Part shown: positions 9,320-17,478 of the stretch, in pieces | Layout of the letters: every line of letters begins with the position of its first letter | Position numbering within the stretch: the first letter of the stretch is position 1 | From: CADEED01 sp041395625 | Lineage (GTDB): Bacteria; Pseudomonadota; Gammaproteobacteria; Steroidobacterales; Steroidobacteraceae | Assembly: GCA_041395625.1 (NCBI GenBank) | Contig: JAWLAE010000003.1 | Coordinates: forward strand, 372,001 to 436,000 | Direction: 5' to 3' | Length of the DNA stretch: 64,000 bases | Translations under genes and position numbers: made by a program | Notes under the pieces: model-generated | What the model saw: the letters and a program-made list of their open reading frames with translations, nothing else | Databases searched by the model: none | Told to the model about the DNA's origin: nothing

Positions 9320-9348
9320 GGGAGCAGCGCAAGCTGCTCCCTTTTTTT
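9320..9348 (+). terminator. Rho-independent terminator after the fasciclin gene
   Basis: A perfect 9-bp stem (GGGAGCAGC / GCTGCTCCC) with loop GCAA is followed directly by seven T residues. Confidence 0.93.
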
Positions 9349-9449
9349 GTCCTGTATTCGTCCACCGGGCGGGAATCGTGCATGCTATTTTCGCCGCTGC
9401 ATCCACCCGGACATCTGCCGGACGGGGCGAGACCGTGGGAACCTTGCAC

Positions 9450-10622
9450 ATGATTGATTTCTCCCGCAGCCAACGCGAACTGGACCTCGAAGCGCGCACG
9501 CACGACTTCATCCGCGACGTCGTCATTCCGGCTGAGAGCGATCCGCGACAAACGCCGCATGGCCCGGCGCCAGAGTTGGTACGAGAATTACGCGACAAGG
9601 CGCGCAGTGCAGGCCTGCTCGCACCGCAGGTGCCGGAGCGCTGGGGCGGCTACGGGCTGTCCCACCGCGAGACCGCAACCGTATTGCGCGCTTCTGGCTA
9701 CTCATTGCTCGGACCGGTGGCGATGAATTGCATGGCGCCCGATGAGGGCAATATGCACCTGCTCGATGTCGTGGCTACCGACGCGCAGAAGGAACAGTAT
9801 CTCGCGCCGCTGGCAGCGGGCGACATTCGCTCCGCATTTCTGATGACCGAGCCGGATGGCGGCGCCGGGTCCGATCCGGAGATGCTCGCGACAACTGCCC
9901 GCCTGGAGGGTAACGACTGGGTGATCGACGGTCGCAAGTGGCTGATCACTGGCGCGACGGGTGCGCGCTTCGGCATCGTCATGGCGCGCACGCCGACCGG
10001 CGCCACCATGTTCCTGACCGACATGGACGCACCAGGCATCTCCATCGAGCGTGTGCTCGATACGCTCGATCAGACCATACCCGGTGGCCATGCCGTGATC
10101 CGCCTGGCAGGATTGCGTGTGCCGTCCGACCAAGTATTGGGCGCAGTGGGGGAAGGCTTCCGTTATGCGCAAGTGCGGCTCGCCCCCGCGCGACTGACGC
10201 ACTGCATGCGGTGGTGGGGCGCGGCGCGGCGCGCACACGACATCGCAGTCGATTACGCCTGTCGCCGCCAGGCTTTCGGCAAACCGTTGATCGAACACGA
10301 AGGCGTTGGCTTCATGCTGGCCAGCAATCAGGTCGATCTGTTGCAGACTCAATTGCTGATCGACTACACCGCCTGGACGCTCGACCAGGGCTCGCGCGCC
10401 AACACCGAATCGAGCATGGCGAAAATGCGCTGCGCCGAGACGCTGTTTCAGATCGTCGACCGCTGCGTGCAGGTGTTGGGCGGGCTCGGTATCACGTCGG
10501 ACACCCAGGTGGCACGCATCTTCAATGAGATACGTGCGTTTCGCATCTACGACGGCCCGACAGAAGTTCACCTGTGGTCACTTGCGCGGCGCTTGCAGCG
10601 GGGACACGCGAAGTCACGCTGA
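9450..10622 (+). CDS. Acyl-CoA dehydrogenase family flavoprotein
   Basis: Starting at the ATG at 9450 (an in-frame ATG at 9378 would add 24 non-conserved residues) the product is 390 residues, the normal size. The ACAD signature is present as F-L-M-T-E-P-D-G-G-A-G-S-D, followed by 'WVIDGRKWLITGA' from the middle beta-domain. The C-terminal helical domain has 'RRQAFGKPLIEHEGV' and 'QVLGGLGIT', the FAD-contacting part. It oxidises an acyl-CoA at the alpha,beta bond and passes electrons to ETF. The similarity resembles the ACAD10/11 branch; the substrate chain cannot be read from sequence. The 3' end overlaps the remnant of a convergent acyl-CoA synthetase gene. Confidence 0.9.
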   Translation: MIDFSRSQRELDLEARTHDFIRDVVIPAESDPRQTPHGPAPELVRELRDKARSAGLLAPQVPERWGGYGLSHRETATVLRASGYSLLGPVAMNCMAPDEGNMHLLDVVATDAQKEQYLAPLAAGDIRSAFLMTEPDGGAGSDPEMLATTARLEGNDWVIDGRKWLITGATGARFGIVMARTPTGATMFLTDMDAPGISIERVLDTLDQTIPGGHAVIRLAGLRVPSDQVLGAVGEGFRYAQVRLAPARLTHCMRWWGAARRAHDIAVDYACRRQAFGKPLIEHEGVGFMLASNQVDLLQTQLLIDYTAWTLDQGSRANTESSMAKMRCAETLFQIVDRCVQVLGGLGITSDTQVARIFNEIRAFRIYDGPTEVHLWSLARRLQRGHAKSR

Positions 10623-10698
10623 ATCGGCCTGTTCCAGCACCTTGGACAAGTCACCGCGCAATACCTTGCCTACACTGTTGCGGCGCTCGCCCACTCGT
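10614..10698 (-). pseudogene. Orphan C-terminal tail of an AMP-forming acyl-CoA synthetase
   Basis: On the minus strand the last 23 codons before the TGA at 10614-10616 read RRNSVGKVLRGDLSKVLEQ followed by ADSA. This is the A10 motif and end of ANL-family acyl-CoA ligases (consensus P-x-N-x-x-G-K-V-L-R, with the catalytic lysine). No other part of such an enzyme is present upstream: the frame runs straight into the 3' end of the aminotransferase gene. I read it as the scar of a deletion or replacement that removed an acyl-CoA synthetase once convergent with the acyl-CoA dehydrogenase. Confidence 0.55.
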
Positions 10699-10710
10699 CG
10701 CCGGGCTGAC

Positions 10711-12021
10711 TCAGTATTCGCGCAGCGCGTCTCGCAGCATACCCGCAATCGTATCGATGTCAGCACGGGTCGCGATGAACGGTGGCGCAATGATCGCGAC
10801 GTCAGCCGTGGTCTTGATGTGCAAACCACGATCGAACAGTTTCCCCTGCAGCTCAGTGCCACGCGCGCCCGGGGCTTTGCCAGGCTTCACTTCGATACCC
10901 GCGAGCATGCCATAGCCCCTGACATCTGCGATGATCGGTAAATCCTGCAAGGCGAACATCGCTGCCTGAAAGTAATCGGACAGCGCACGCGCCTTCTCGA
11001 ACAGCTGTTCCTTGCGGTAGATCTCGAGCGTCGCGAGCCCGGCTGCGCAGGCCGCGGGATGGGCCGAATAGGTGTAGCCGTGGAAGAATTCCGGGACATT
11101 CTGCGGCGACCTATTGACGACTTCCTGATAGATCGTTTCGTGCACCGCCACGGCGCCCATGGGCTGCGCGCCATTGGTCAGCGCCTTTGCCATGGTGATA
11201 ATGTCCGGCGTGACGCCGAAAGACTGCGCGGCAAATGCCTCGCCTGTACGACCGAAGCCGCAAATCACTTCGTCGAACACTAACAATATCCCGTAGCGTG
11301 TGCAGATCTCGCGAATCCGCTGGAGATACCCGCGCGGCGGCACGATCACGCCTGTCGAGCCAGCGATCGGCTCGACGAATACCGCGGCAATACGTTTTTC
11401 GCCGACCAACTGGACGAAGCGCTGCAAATCCTCCGCCAAATCCGCGCCGACGTCGCCCATCCCAGGCTTGCAGCGATTCGCAGGCAATAAAGTGTGACGA
11501 AGATGTAGAACACCGGGCAGCAGCGAGCCGAACGCCTCGCGATTCCTCACCATCCCGCTCAGCGCAGTGCCGCCGATGTTCACACCGTGGTAGGCGCGTT
11601 CGCGTGACACCAAATAGGTGCGTTGCGCTTCATTCCGGGCGAGGTGGTACGCAAAGGCGATCTTGATGGCCGTATCGATTGCTTCGGAGCCAGAGTTGCA
11701 GAAAAAGATGTGATCGAGGCCCTGCGGGGTCAGCTCAGCCACCTGGTTCGCAAGCTCGAACGAGGCTGGATGACCACGCATGAACGACGCCGTGAAATCG
11801 AGCGTCTGCAATTGCTCGCCGACGGCCTTGGCGATCTCGGGGCGGCAGTGGCCCGCGGCACTGGTGAACAGTCCCGAGCTGCCATCGAGTATCCGCTCGC
11901 CGCGGTGGTTCCAGTAGTACATCCCCTCGGCACGCACGAATAGCCGCGGCTCACGCTTGAAGCCACGATTGTCCGTGAAGGGCAACCAGTGGTGCTCGAG
12001 GGTTTCACTTGTGATCTCCAT
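10711..12021 (-). CDS. Class III PLP-dependent aminotransferase (omega-amino acid:pyruvate type)
   Basis: A 436-residue fold-type I aminotransferase. GGAG six bases before the ATG at 12021 supports that start over the GTG at 12033. The N-terminus 'HHWLPFTDNRGFK' and 'YYWNHRGERILDGSSGL' resemble beta-alanine/omega-amino acid:pyruvate transaminases. The PLP site is clear: 'FDEVICGFGRTG' contains the Asp that pairs with the pyridine nitrogen, and 'ITMAKALTNG' holds the Schiff-base lysine. 'GSEAIDTAIKIA' binds the phosphate. The amine donor cannot be fixed from sequence. Directly after its stop lies the acyl-CoA synthetase remnant, so the gene may have arrived with a local rearrangement. Confidence 0.88.
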   Translation of the reverse strand: MEITSETLEHHWLPFTDNRGFKREPRLFVRAEGMYYWNHRGERILDGSSGLFTSAAGHCRPEIAKAVGEQLQTLDFTASFMRGHPASFELANQVAELTPQGLDHIFFCNSGSEAIDTAIKIAFAYHLARNEAQRTYLVSRERAYHGVNIGGTALSGMVRNREAFGSLLPGVLHLRHTLLPANRCKPGMGDVGADLAEDLQRFVQLVGEKRIAAVFVEPIAGSTGVIVPPRGYLQRIREICTRYGILLVFDEVICGFGRTGEAFAAQSFGVTPDIITMAKALTNGAQPMGAVAVHETIYQEVVNRSPQNVPEFFHGYTYSAHPAACAAGLATLEIYRKEQLFEKARALSDYFQAAMFALQDLPIIADVRGYGMLAGIEVKPGKAPGARGTELQGKLFDRGLHIKTTADVAIIAPPFIATRADIDTIAGMLRDALREY

Positions 12022-12172
12022 GACTGACTCCACCCAGACAGCTAAACGCTAGGCCTATTGTACCGTCAGTAAGTACGCCGCATCTTGCTGGGCGAGACGA
12101 CTTGCGGACGAGCCGTCGGACCAACGTAGCAGCTATGCTAACCTCGCCGCGTCGGAATACTGTACAGATATT

Positions 12173-13396
12173 ATGCCGTTGGACACCGAAGCTCTGCGCT
12201 CTTTGCGCATCGACCGCAGCAACGACGCTGCAAAGTACGAATCCAGCGGCCGCTACGTCTGGTGGATCGGCGGCGCACTGTTGGTCGCTGCGGCCGTAGG
12301 GTATTGGTTGTTAGCCAATCGACCACTCGAGGTCCGCACGGTCACTGTCGAGGTCCTTAGCAACGCTGCTGGTGACGCGGTACTCAATGCCTCCGGATAC
12401 GTGGTCGCACGGCGGATCGCCACCGTGTCATCCAAAGTCACGGGCCAGGTGCAGGAGATCCTGATCGAGGAAGGTGCGAGCGTGGCCGAGAACGAGCTGC
12501 TCGCACGCCTCGATCCTGCGACGCCGCGCGCACAGGTTGAGGTGGCGCGGCGCGAGTTGGCAGCAGCGAGCCGGGCCCTGGACGAGACCAAGGTGCGTCT
12601 TACGGAAGCTCGCCGCCTGCTGCGTCGAACCGAAACACTGCGGGCGCAGGCGCTCGTCAGCGAGGTTGCGCTGGACAACGCGCGGGCGGAGGTCGACGCC
12701 ACTGCCGCGCGGCTGGCCGCGCAGGATGCGCAACGCCAGGTAGCGGCGAGCGCGCTGGCGCTGCGCGAACGTGATCTCGCGGACATCGAGATACGCGCGC
12801 CGTTCGCCGGCGTCGTAATTTCCAAGGATGCGCAACCGGGTGAAATCGTGTCGCCGATCTCGGCTGGTGGCGGCTTCACGCGCACTGGCATCGCCACGAT
12901 CGTCGACATGGATTCGCGCGAGATCGAAGTCGACGTGAACGAAGCCTTCATCAACCGCGTGTCGAGCGGTCAGCGAGTCGAAGCGACGCTGGATGCCTAT
13001 CCGGACGCACCGATGGCGGCCCGCGTCATCAACATTGTCCCGACCGCTGACCGGCAGAAGGCGACGGTGCGGGTTCGCATCGCCTTCCATGAGCTCGACC
13101 CGCGCATCCTGCCGGACATGGGTATCAAAGTGCGCTTTCTCGACGACGACAGCACGGCCACCGCACAGAGTGCGCCACGTCTGCGTGTCGCCAGCGACGC
13201 GATCCTGCGCGACGGCGACGATAGCTATGTCTGGCTAGTTAGCGGCGATCGAGTGGAGCGACGCGCGGTGACTGTGGGTCGGCAACGCGATGGTCAGACT
13301 GAGATCGTCGCCGGGCTGCGCGGCGGTGAGGAGCTCGTGGCGCCGTTGGTCGATGGACTAAAGGACGGCGCAACGATCGAGCGCCAGTCGAACTGA
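12173..13396 (+). CDS. HlyD/MacA-like periplasmic adaptor of an ABC exporter
   Basis: A 407-residue membrane-fusion protein anchored by one transmembrane helix at about residues 29-47. It continues with a barrel-sandwich half ('VSSKVTGQVQEILIEEGASV'), a long alpha-helical hairpin rich in Ala/Arg/Glu (about residues 120-200), the second half of the sandwich, and a beta-barrel. It is the first gene of an operon with an ATPase, two FtsX-type permeases and a small membrane protein, so it most likely links those permeases to an outer-membrane channel as in MacA-MacB or DevBCA systems. No Shine-Dalgarno sequence is obvious before the ATG. Confidence 0.85.
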   Translation: MPLDTEALRSLRIDRSNDAAKYESSGRYVWWIGGALLVAAAVGYWLLANRPLEVRTVTVEVLSNAAGDAVLNASGYVVARRIATVSSKVTGQVQEILIEEGASVAENELLARLDPATPRAQVEVARRELAAASRALDETKVRLTEARRLLRRTETLRAQALVSEVALDNARAEVDATAARLAAQDAQRQVAASALALRERDLADIEIRAPFAGVVISKDAQPGEIVSPISAGGGFTRTGIATIVDMDSREIEVDVNEAFINRVSSGQRVEATLDAYPDAPMAARVINIVPTADRQKATVRVRIAFHELDPRILPDMGIKVRFLDDDSTATAQSAPRLRVASDAILRDGDDSYVWLVSGDRVERRAVTVGRQRDGQTEIVAGLRGGEELVAPLVDGLKDGATIERQSN

Positions 13397-13424
13397 CCGT
13401 TACCAGCGATCCACGCGTTTACCC

Positions 13425-14144
13425 ATGACCGACATCGCCAAGCATCCTGAGGCCGCCGCACCCACCGACGTCGTCGTCCGGCTGCGCGGCGTCACTAAGC
13501 AATACGCGCGCGGTGGCGAAGTCGTGCGCGTACTCGAGCAACTCGATCTCGACCTGCCACGTGGCGACTTCATTGCGCTGATGGGGCCGTCGGGATCGGG
13601 CAAGACGACGCTGCTCAATCTGATCGGTGGACTCGACCGGCCCACCGAGGGCTCGATCGAGGTGGATGGGCTCGCGATCGATCGCCTGTCGAATGCTGCG
13701 CTTGGCCGCTGGCGCGCCGATCACGTCGGCTTCGTGTTCCAGATGTACAACTTGTTGCCCGTGCTGTCCGCCGAGCGCAATGTCGAGCTGCCATTGCTGC
13801 TGACCAGGCTGTCGCGCGCCGAGCGGCTGCAGCGCGTGCACACCGCGCTGGCGCTGGTCGGACTCGAGGAGCGCGCCAAACATCGACCGCGAGAGTTGTC
13901 AGGCGGTCAGGAGCAGCGGGTCGGCATTGCACGCGCGATCGTCACCGACCCAACCCTGTTGTTGTGCGACGAACCGACCGGCGATCTCGATCGCAAATCG
14001 GGTGACGAAGTGCTGGACCTGCTACAGGCGCTCAATCGTGAATTCGGCAAGACCATCATCATGGTCACGCACGATCCCCGCGCAGCGGAACGCGCCAACC
14101 GCACGCTGCATCTCGACAAGGGCCGGCTCGAGCGAGAAACATGA
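13425..14144 (+). CDS. ABC transporter ATPase (LolD/MacB type)
   Basis: 239 residues with all nucleotide-binding motifs: Walker A G-P-S-G-S-G-K-T-T, Q-loop 'VFQMYNLLPVL', signature L-S-G-G-Q-E-Q-R, Walker B 'LLLCDEPTGDLD' and switch histidine in 'MVTHDP'. The 'FVFQ.YNLLP' and 'EPTGDLD' wording is characteristic of the LolD/MacB/FtsE class that drives FtsX-type permeases by mechanotransmission rather than by direct transport. Its stop overlaps the next gene's start by four bases (ATGA), implying translational coupling. Confidence 0.92.
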   Translation: MTDIAKHPEAAAPTDVVVRLRGVTKQYARGGEVVRVLEQLDLDLPRGDFIALMGPSGSGKTTLLNLIGGLDRPTEGSIEVDGLAIDRLSNAALGRWRADHVGFVFQMYNLLPVLSAERNVELPLLLTRLSRAERLQRVHTALALVGLEERAKHRPRELSGGQEQRVGIARAIVTDPTLLLCDEPTGDLDRKSGDEVLDLLQALNREFGKTIIMVTHDPRAAERANRTLHLDKGRLERET

Positions 14145-15310
14145 TGCCGTCCTGGCTGTCACTGGTCTGGGCCAATCTTACCCGCCGCAAACTGCGGCTC
14201 ATTTTCACACTGGCCTCGATCGTCGTGGCTTTCCTCATGTTCGGCCTGCTCGAGGCGCTGCGCGCCAGTCTCGCCGGCACCGTGTCGTTAGCCGGCGCCG
14301 ATCGGCTGCTGGCGATGAACAAGATCTCGATGATTCAGCCTCTTCCCCAAGCCTATGTGGAGAAGACGCTGAGCGTCCCCGGAGTTGCGACTGTGGCACC
14401 ATTCAACTGGTTCGGCGGTGTCGTCAAGGATGGTCGCAGTCAGATTCCGGTGTATCCGACCGATGCGGCAAAGTTTCTCGAGATGTACCCGGAGGTGAAG
14501 ATCTCGCCGGCCGAGCGCGCCGCCTGGCTCGCCGACCGCCAGGGAGCGATCGTCGGCCCGCTGCTCGCGAACGAGTATGGCTGGAAGGTTGGCGACCGCG
14601 TGCCGCTGCGCTCGACGATCTATCGGCAGGAGAGCGGCAACGACACTTGGGATTTCAACATCCACGCGATCTATGACGTCGTCGGCAGTTCTGGCTGGGA
14701 CAAGGCCAGCGTGGTCTTCCACTACGACTACTTCAACGAATCGTTGCAGTTCGGTCGCGACAGTGTGGGTTGGCTGGTCATCAAAGTGGCTGACCCGGCC
14801 AACGCGGAGCAGGTTGCCGACCGCGTGGATGCATTGTTCGCCAACTCGAGCGCCGAAACCAAGACCGCGACTGAGCGTGCGTTCATCAAACAGGCGACCG
14901 AGCAGATCGGCAACATTGGCGCGATTCTGGTGTCGGTGGTAACCGCTGTTTTCTTCACCATGCTGCTGGTCACCGCGAACACGATTGCGCAATCGGTGCG
15001 TGAACGCACCAACGAGTTCGGCGTGATGAAGACCCTCGGCTTCGCCGACCGCTCGATTCTGGCGCTGGTACTCTGCGAATCGTTGCTGCTGACGTTGGTG
15101 GGCGGCTGCATCGGCATGGCGCTGGCGTACGTCGCGTCGCAAGGCCTGGCGGCTACCGTGAAGCAGTTTCTACCGGTCTTCGCCATCGGTGCGGACACCT
15201 TTGTCCTGGCGCTCGTCTTGATGGTCACGATGGGCCTCGTGGCCGGGCTGTGGCCGGCCACGACCGCGATGCGCCTCAAGATCACCGACGCGCTGCGTCG
15301 AGGCGGCTGA
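14141..15310 (+). CDS. FtsX/MacB-type ABC permease, first of two
   Basis: 389 residues: one N-terminal transmembrane helix ('LRLIFTLASIVVAFLMFGLL'), a large periplasmic domain of about 230 residues, and three C-terminal helices carrying the FtsX core ('SVRERTNEFGVMKTLGFADR'). This is the MacB/LolCE topology. Together with the following homologue it probably forms a heterodimer on two copies of the upstream ATPase. Substrate unknown: a lipid, peptide or lipoprotein is typical for this class. Confidence 0.9.
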   Translation: MMPSWLSLVWANLTRRKLRLIFTLASIVVAFLMFGLLEALRASLAGTVSLAGADRLLAMNKISMIQPLPQAYVEKTLSVPGVATVAPFNWFGGVVKDGRSQIPVYPTDAAKFLEMYPEVKISPAERAAWLADRQGAIVGPLLANEYGWKVGDRVPLRSTIYRQESGNDTWDFNIHAIYDVVGSSGWDKASVVFHYDYFNESLQFGRDSVGWLVIKVADPANAEQVADRVDALFANSSAETKTATERAFIKQATEQIGNIGAILVSVVTAVFFTMLLVTANTIAQSVRERTNEFGVMKTLGFADRSILALVLCESLLLTLVGGCIGMALAYVASQGLAATVKQFLPVFAIGADTFVLALVLMVTMGLVAGLWPATTAMRLKITDALRRGG

Positions 15311-15320
15311 AGGCCTCCGC

Positions 15321-16514
15321 ATGGCTAACACGCTCGCCCAAGTCCAGGCCGTGACCGCGATGAACTTGCGCAACATCCCGGCACGCTGGACCTCGGCGCT
15401 GGTAGCGGTCATTGGCGTTGCAGGTGTCAGCCTCGTGCTCATTGCCGTGCTGTCGATCGCCGAAGGCTTCCGGGCAGCACTCGAATTCTCGGGCTCGGAG
15501 GACGTCGCGATCGTACTGCGCGCCGGCTCCACCGATGAACTTACCAGCGGCATTCTGCAGACCAGCATTCCGGTGATCACCGATGCGCCCGGCATTCGAC
15601 GCTCGGCCAATGGTAGGCCGATGGTCTCCGCCGAGCTGTTCGTGATCGTCGATGCCAAGCTGCGCAACAAGGACGCCTCCGCCAACGCGCCACTGCGGGG
15701 CATCACGCCGTTGGCGCCACAGCTGCGCAAGAACTTCGAGCTGCTGGAGGGACGGTTGGCGCGCGACGGTACCAACGAGGTGATCATCGGCAACGGCGTC
15801 GCGCAGCAATACGAAGGCCTCGCGGTCGGCAAGACTGTCCGGTGGGGCTCGAACGATTGGCAGATCGTCGGCCGTTTCGCCGATGGCGGTGGGATCGCGG
15901 AATCGGAGGTCTGGGCCGACGCGCGTGTGGTGCAGCAGGTGTTCAATCGCGGATCGACCTACCAATCGGCGCGCGTCAAGCTCGCGAGCGTCGCATCGTT
16001 CCAGCAGTTCAAGGATGCGCTCGGCAAGGACCCACGCGTCAATGTGCGCGTCGTGCGCGAACCAGTGTTCTACGCTGAACAGCAGGAACTCATGCAGAAG
16101 CTGGTTTCGAGTGTTGGTTGGACGCTGGCACTGATGATGGGTCTGGGCGCGATATTGGCGGCGCTCAATACCATGTACAACGCGGTCGCGAGCCGCGTCC
16201 GCGAGATCGCAACCCTGCGCGCCATGGGTTTCGGCGCCGCGCCCGTAGTCGCGTCTGTACTGATCGAGGCGCTGATCCTGGGCGCGCTGGGCGGGCTGCT
16301 GGGTGGCGCACTGGCTTATCTGTTGCTGAATGGCATGCGCAGTTCCACGCTCAACTTCCAGAACTTCAGCCAGATCACTTATGCTTTCACGGTGACACCG
16401 AAACTGATGCTGACCGGCATCGTGTATGGATTGATCCTGACATTGCTGGCAGGCGTCATGCCAGGCATTCGCGCGGCTCGTACGCCGATCACGACCGGAC
16501 TACGCGAGCTGTAG
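15321..16514 (+). CDS. FtsX/MacB-type ABC permease, second of two
   Basis: 397 residues with the same four-helix MacB-like plan as its upstream neighbour and only moderate similarity to it. The FtsX core reads 'ASRVREIATLRAMGFGA', followed by a glycine-rich helix 'LGALGGLLGGALAYLLL'. The start lies 10 bp after the previous stop. Two unequal permease genes behind one ATPase argue for an asymmetric complex. Confidence 0.9.
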   Translation: MANTLAQVQAVTAMNLRNIPARWTSALVAVIGVAGVSLVLIAVLSIAEGFRAALEFSGSEDVAIVLRAGSTDELTSGILQTSIPVITDAPGIRRSANGRPMVSAELFVIVDAKLRNKDASANAPLRGITPLAPQLRKNFELLEGRLARDGTNEVIIGNGVAQQYEGLAVGKTVRWGSNDWQIVGRFADGGGIAESEVWADARVVQQVFNRGSTYQSARVKLASVASFQQFKDALGKDPRVNVRVVREPVFYAEQQELMQKLVSSVGWTLALMMGLGAILAALNTMYNAVASRVREIATLRAMGFGAAPVVASVLIEALILGALGGLLGGALAYLLLNGMRSSTLNFQNFSQITYAFTVTPKLMLTGIVYGLILTLLAGVMPGIRAARTPITTGLREL

Positions 16515-16526
16515 CGGGTCCCTGCC

Positions 16527-16724
16527 ATGCGCATCGCTCGTCCCATTCTCCTCGTGACAACCCCCATCGGCGTCGTCTGGGGCATCGTCGAGGCCACACG
16601 CTTTCACTGGTGGCTCGGCGTCCTGATGGCCGTACTGATCGGTGTCATTGGCGCTTTCGTCTGGATGACCATCAGGCGCGTGCGGCAAGATCGCGATCGC
16701 GGGCATAGCACGGGCGAACTGTAG
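16527..16724 (+). CDS. Small two-helix membrane protein
   Basis: 65 residues, not recognised. It has two hydrophobic stretches (residues about 5-19 and 28-48) and a highly charged tail (RRVRQDRDRG). It lies 12 bp after the second permease gene and 10 bp before the maleate-isomerase relative, so it is part of the operon and may be an accessory of the exporter. Confidence 0.6.
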   Translation: MRIARPILLVTTPIGVVWGIVEATRFHWWLGVLMAVLIGVIGAFVWMTIRRVRQDRDRGHSTGEL

Positions 16725-16734
16725 AGGCAGGACG

Positions 16735-17478
16735 ATGGTCGACTATCTCGGTTACAGAAAGAAGATCGGCATCGTCGTGCCGTCCACCAATACTACGTGT
16801 CAACCTGAGTGCGAGCAGTTGCGGGTACCAGGCGTCACCAACCATATTGCGCGCATCACGATCGTCGAGCGACCGCTGACCAGCGACCAGGCATTCGTCG
16901 AGCATGTACAGGCGATGCGCGACGGCATACGCGGCGCTGTAGACCAGGTGATGACCTGTCAGCCCGATCACCTGATCATGGGGGTGGCACTGGAAGCTTT
17001 CTGGGGTGGCGTCGCACAGGCGGACGCGCTGCAATCCGAACTCATGCAGCGTGCCGGCGTCGGTGTCTCGATGGGCTCCACCGCCACGGTGGCGGCACTG
17101 CGCAAGCTGGGCGCAAAGTCGATCGCGGTGCTCACGCCGCATCAGCCGCGCGGCGATGCGATGGTGCAGAGCTACCTCGAAGAGGACGGCTTCACGGTAC
17201 GGCGCTTGATCGGCCTGCGATGCCGATCGCCCCTCAAGATTGCGCACACGACCGAAGCAGAAATGATCACCGCGCTGCGCGAGCTGGACGGTGACGATGT
17301 CGACGTCATTGTTCAAGTGGGTACCAATCTGCCGATGGCAGCGCTCGCGGCGCAAGCTGAGCGCTGGTTCGGCAAGCCCGTGCTCGCCATCAACGTCGTT
17401 ACTTACTGGGACGCCTTGCGGCGCCTCGGGATCGACGACCGGATCGCCGGCTACGGCTCGTTGCTCGAGAACTACTGA
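16735..17478 (+). CDS. Maleate isomerase / Asp-Glu racemase superfamily protein without the usual cysteines
   Basis: A 247-residue member of the maleate cis-trans isomerase/arylmalonate decarboxylase superfamily ('IGIVVPSTNTTCQPE' at the N-terminus). Classical members use two cysteines, one per half. At the corresponding places this protein reads 'DHLIMGVALEAFWGG' and 'VIVQVGTNLPMA', with no cysteine in either. A subfamily with these replacements exists, but its reaction is not known to me, so the function should not be called maleate isomerase outright. It is the last gene of the ABC export operon and its end overlaps the convergent peptidase gene by 7 bp. Confidence 0.75.
   Translation: MVDYLGYRKKIGIVVPSTNTTCQPECEQLRVPGVTNHIARITIVERPLTSDQAFVEHVQAMRDGIRGAVDQVMTCQPDHLIMGVALEAFWGGVAQADALQSELMQRAGVGVSMGSTATVAALRKLGAKSIAVLTPHQPRGDAMVQSYLEEDGFTVRRLIGLRCRSPLKIAHTTEAEMITALRELDGDDVDVIVQVGTNLPMAALAAQAERWFGKPVLAINVVTYWDALRRLGIDDRIAGYGSLLENY

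Noticed and set aside
12160..12172. TGTACA before the ABC-adaptor start as a further B12-regulator site
   Set aside because: A single hexamer without the paired repeat; expected by chance.
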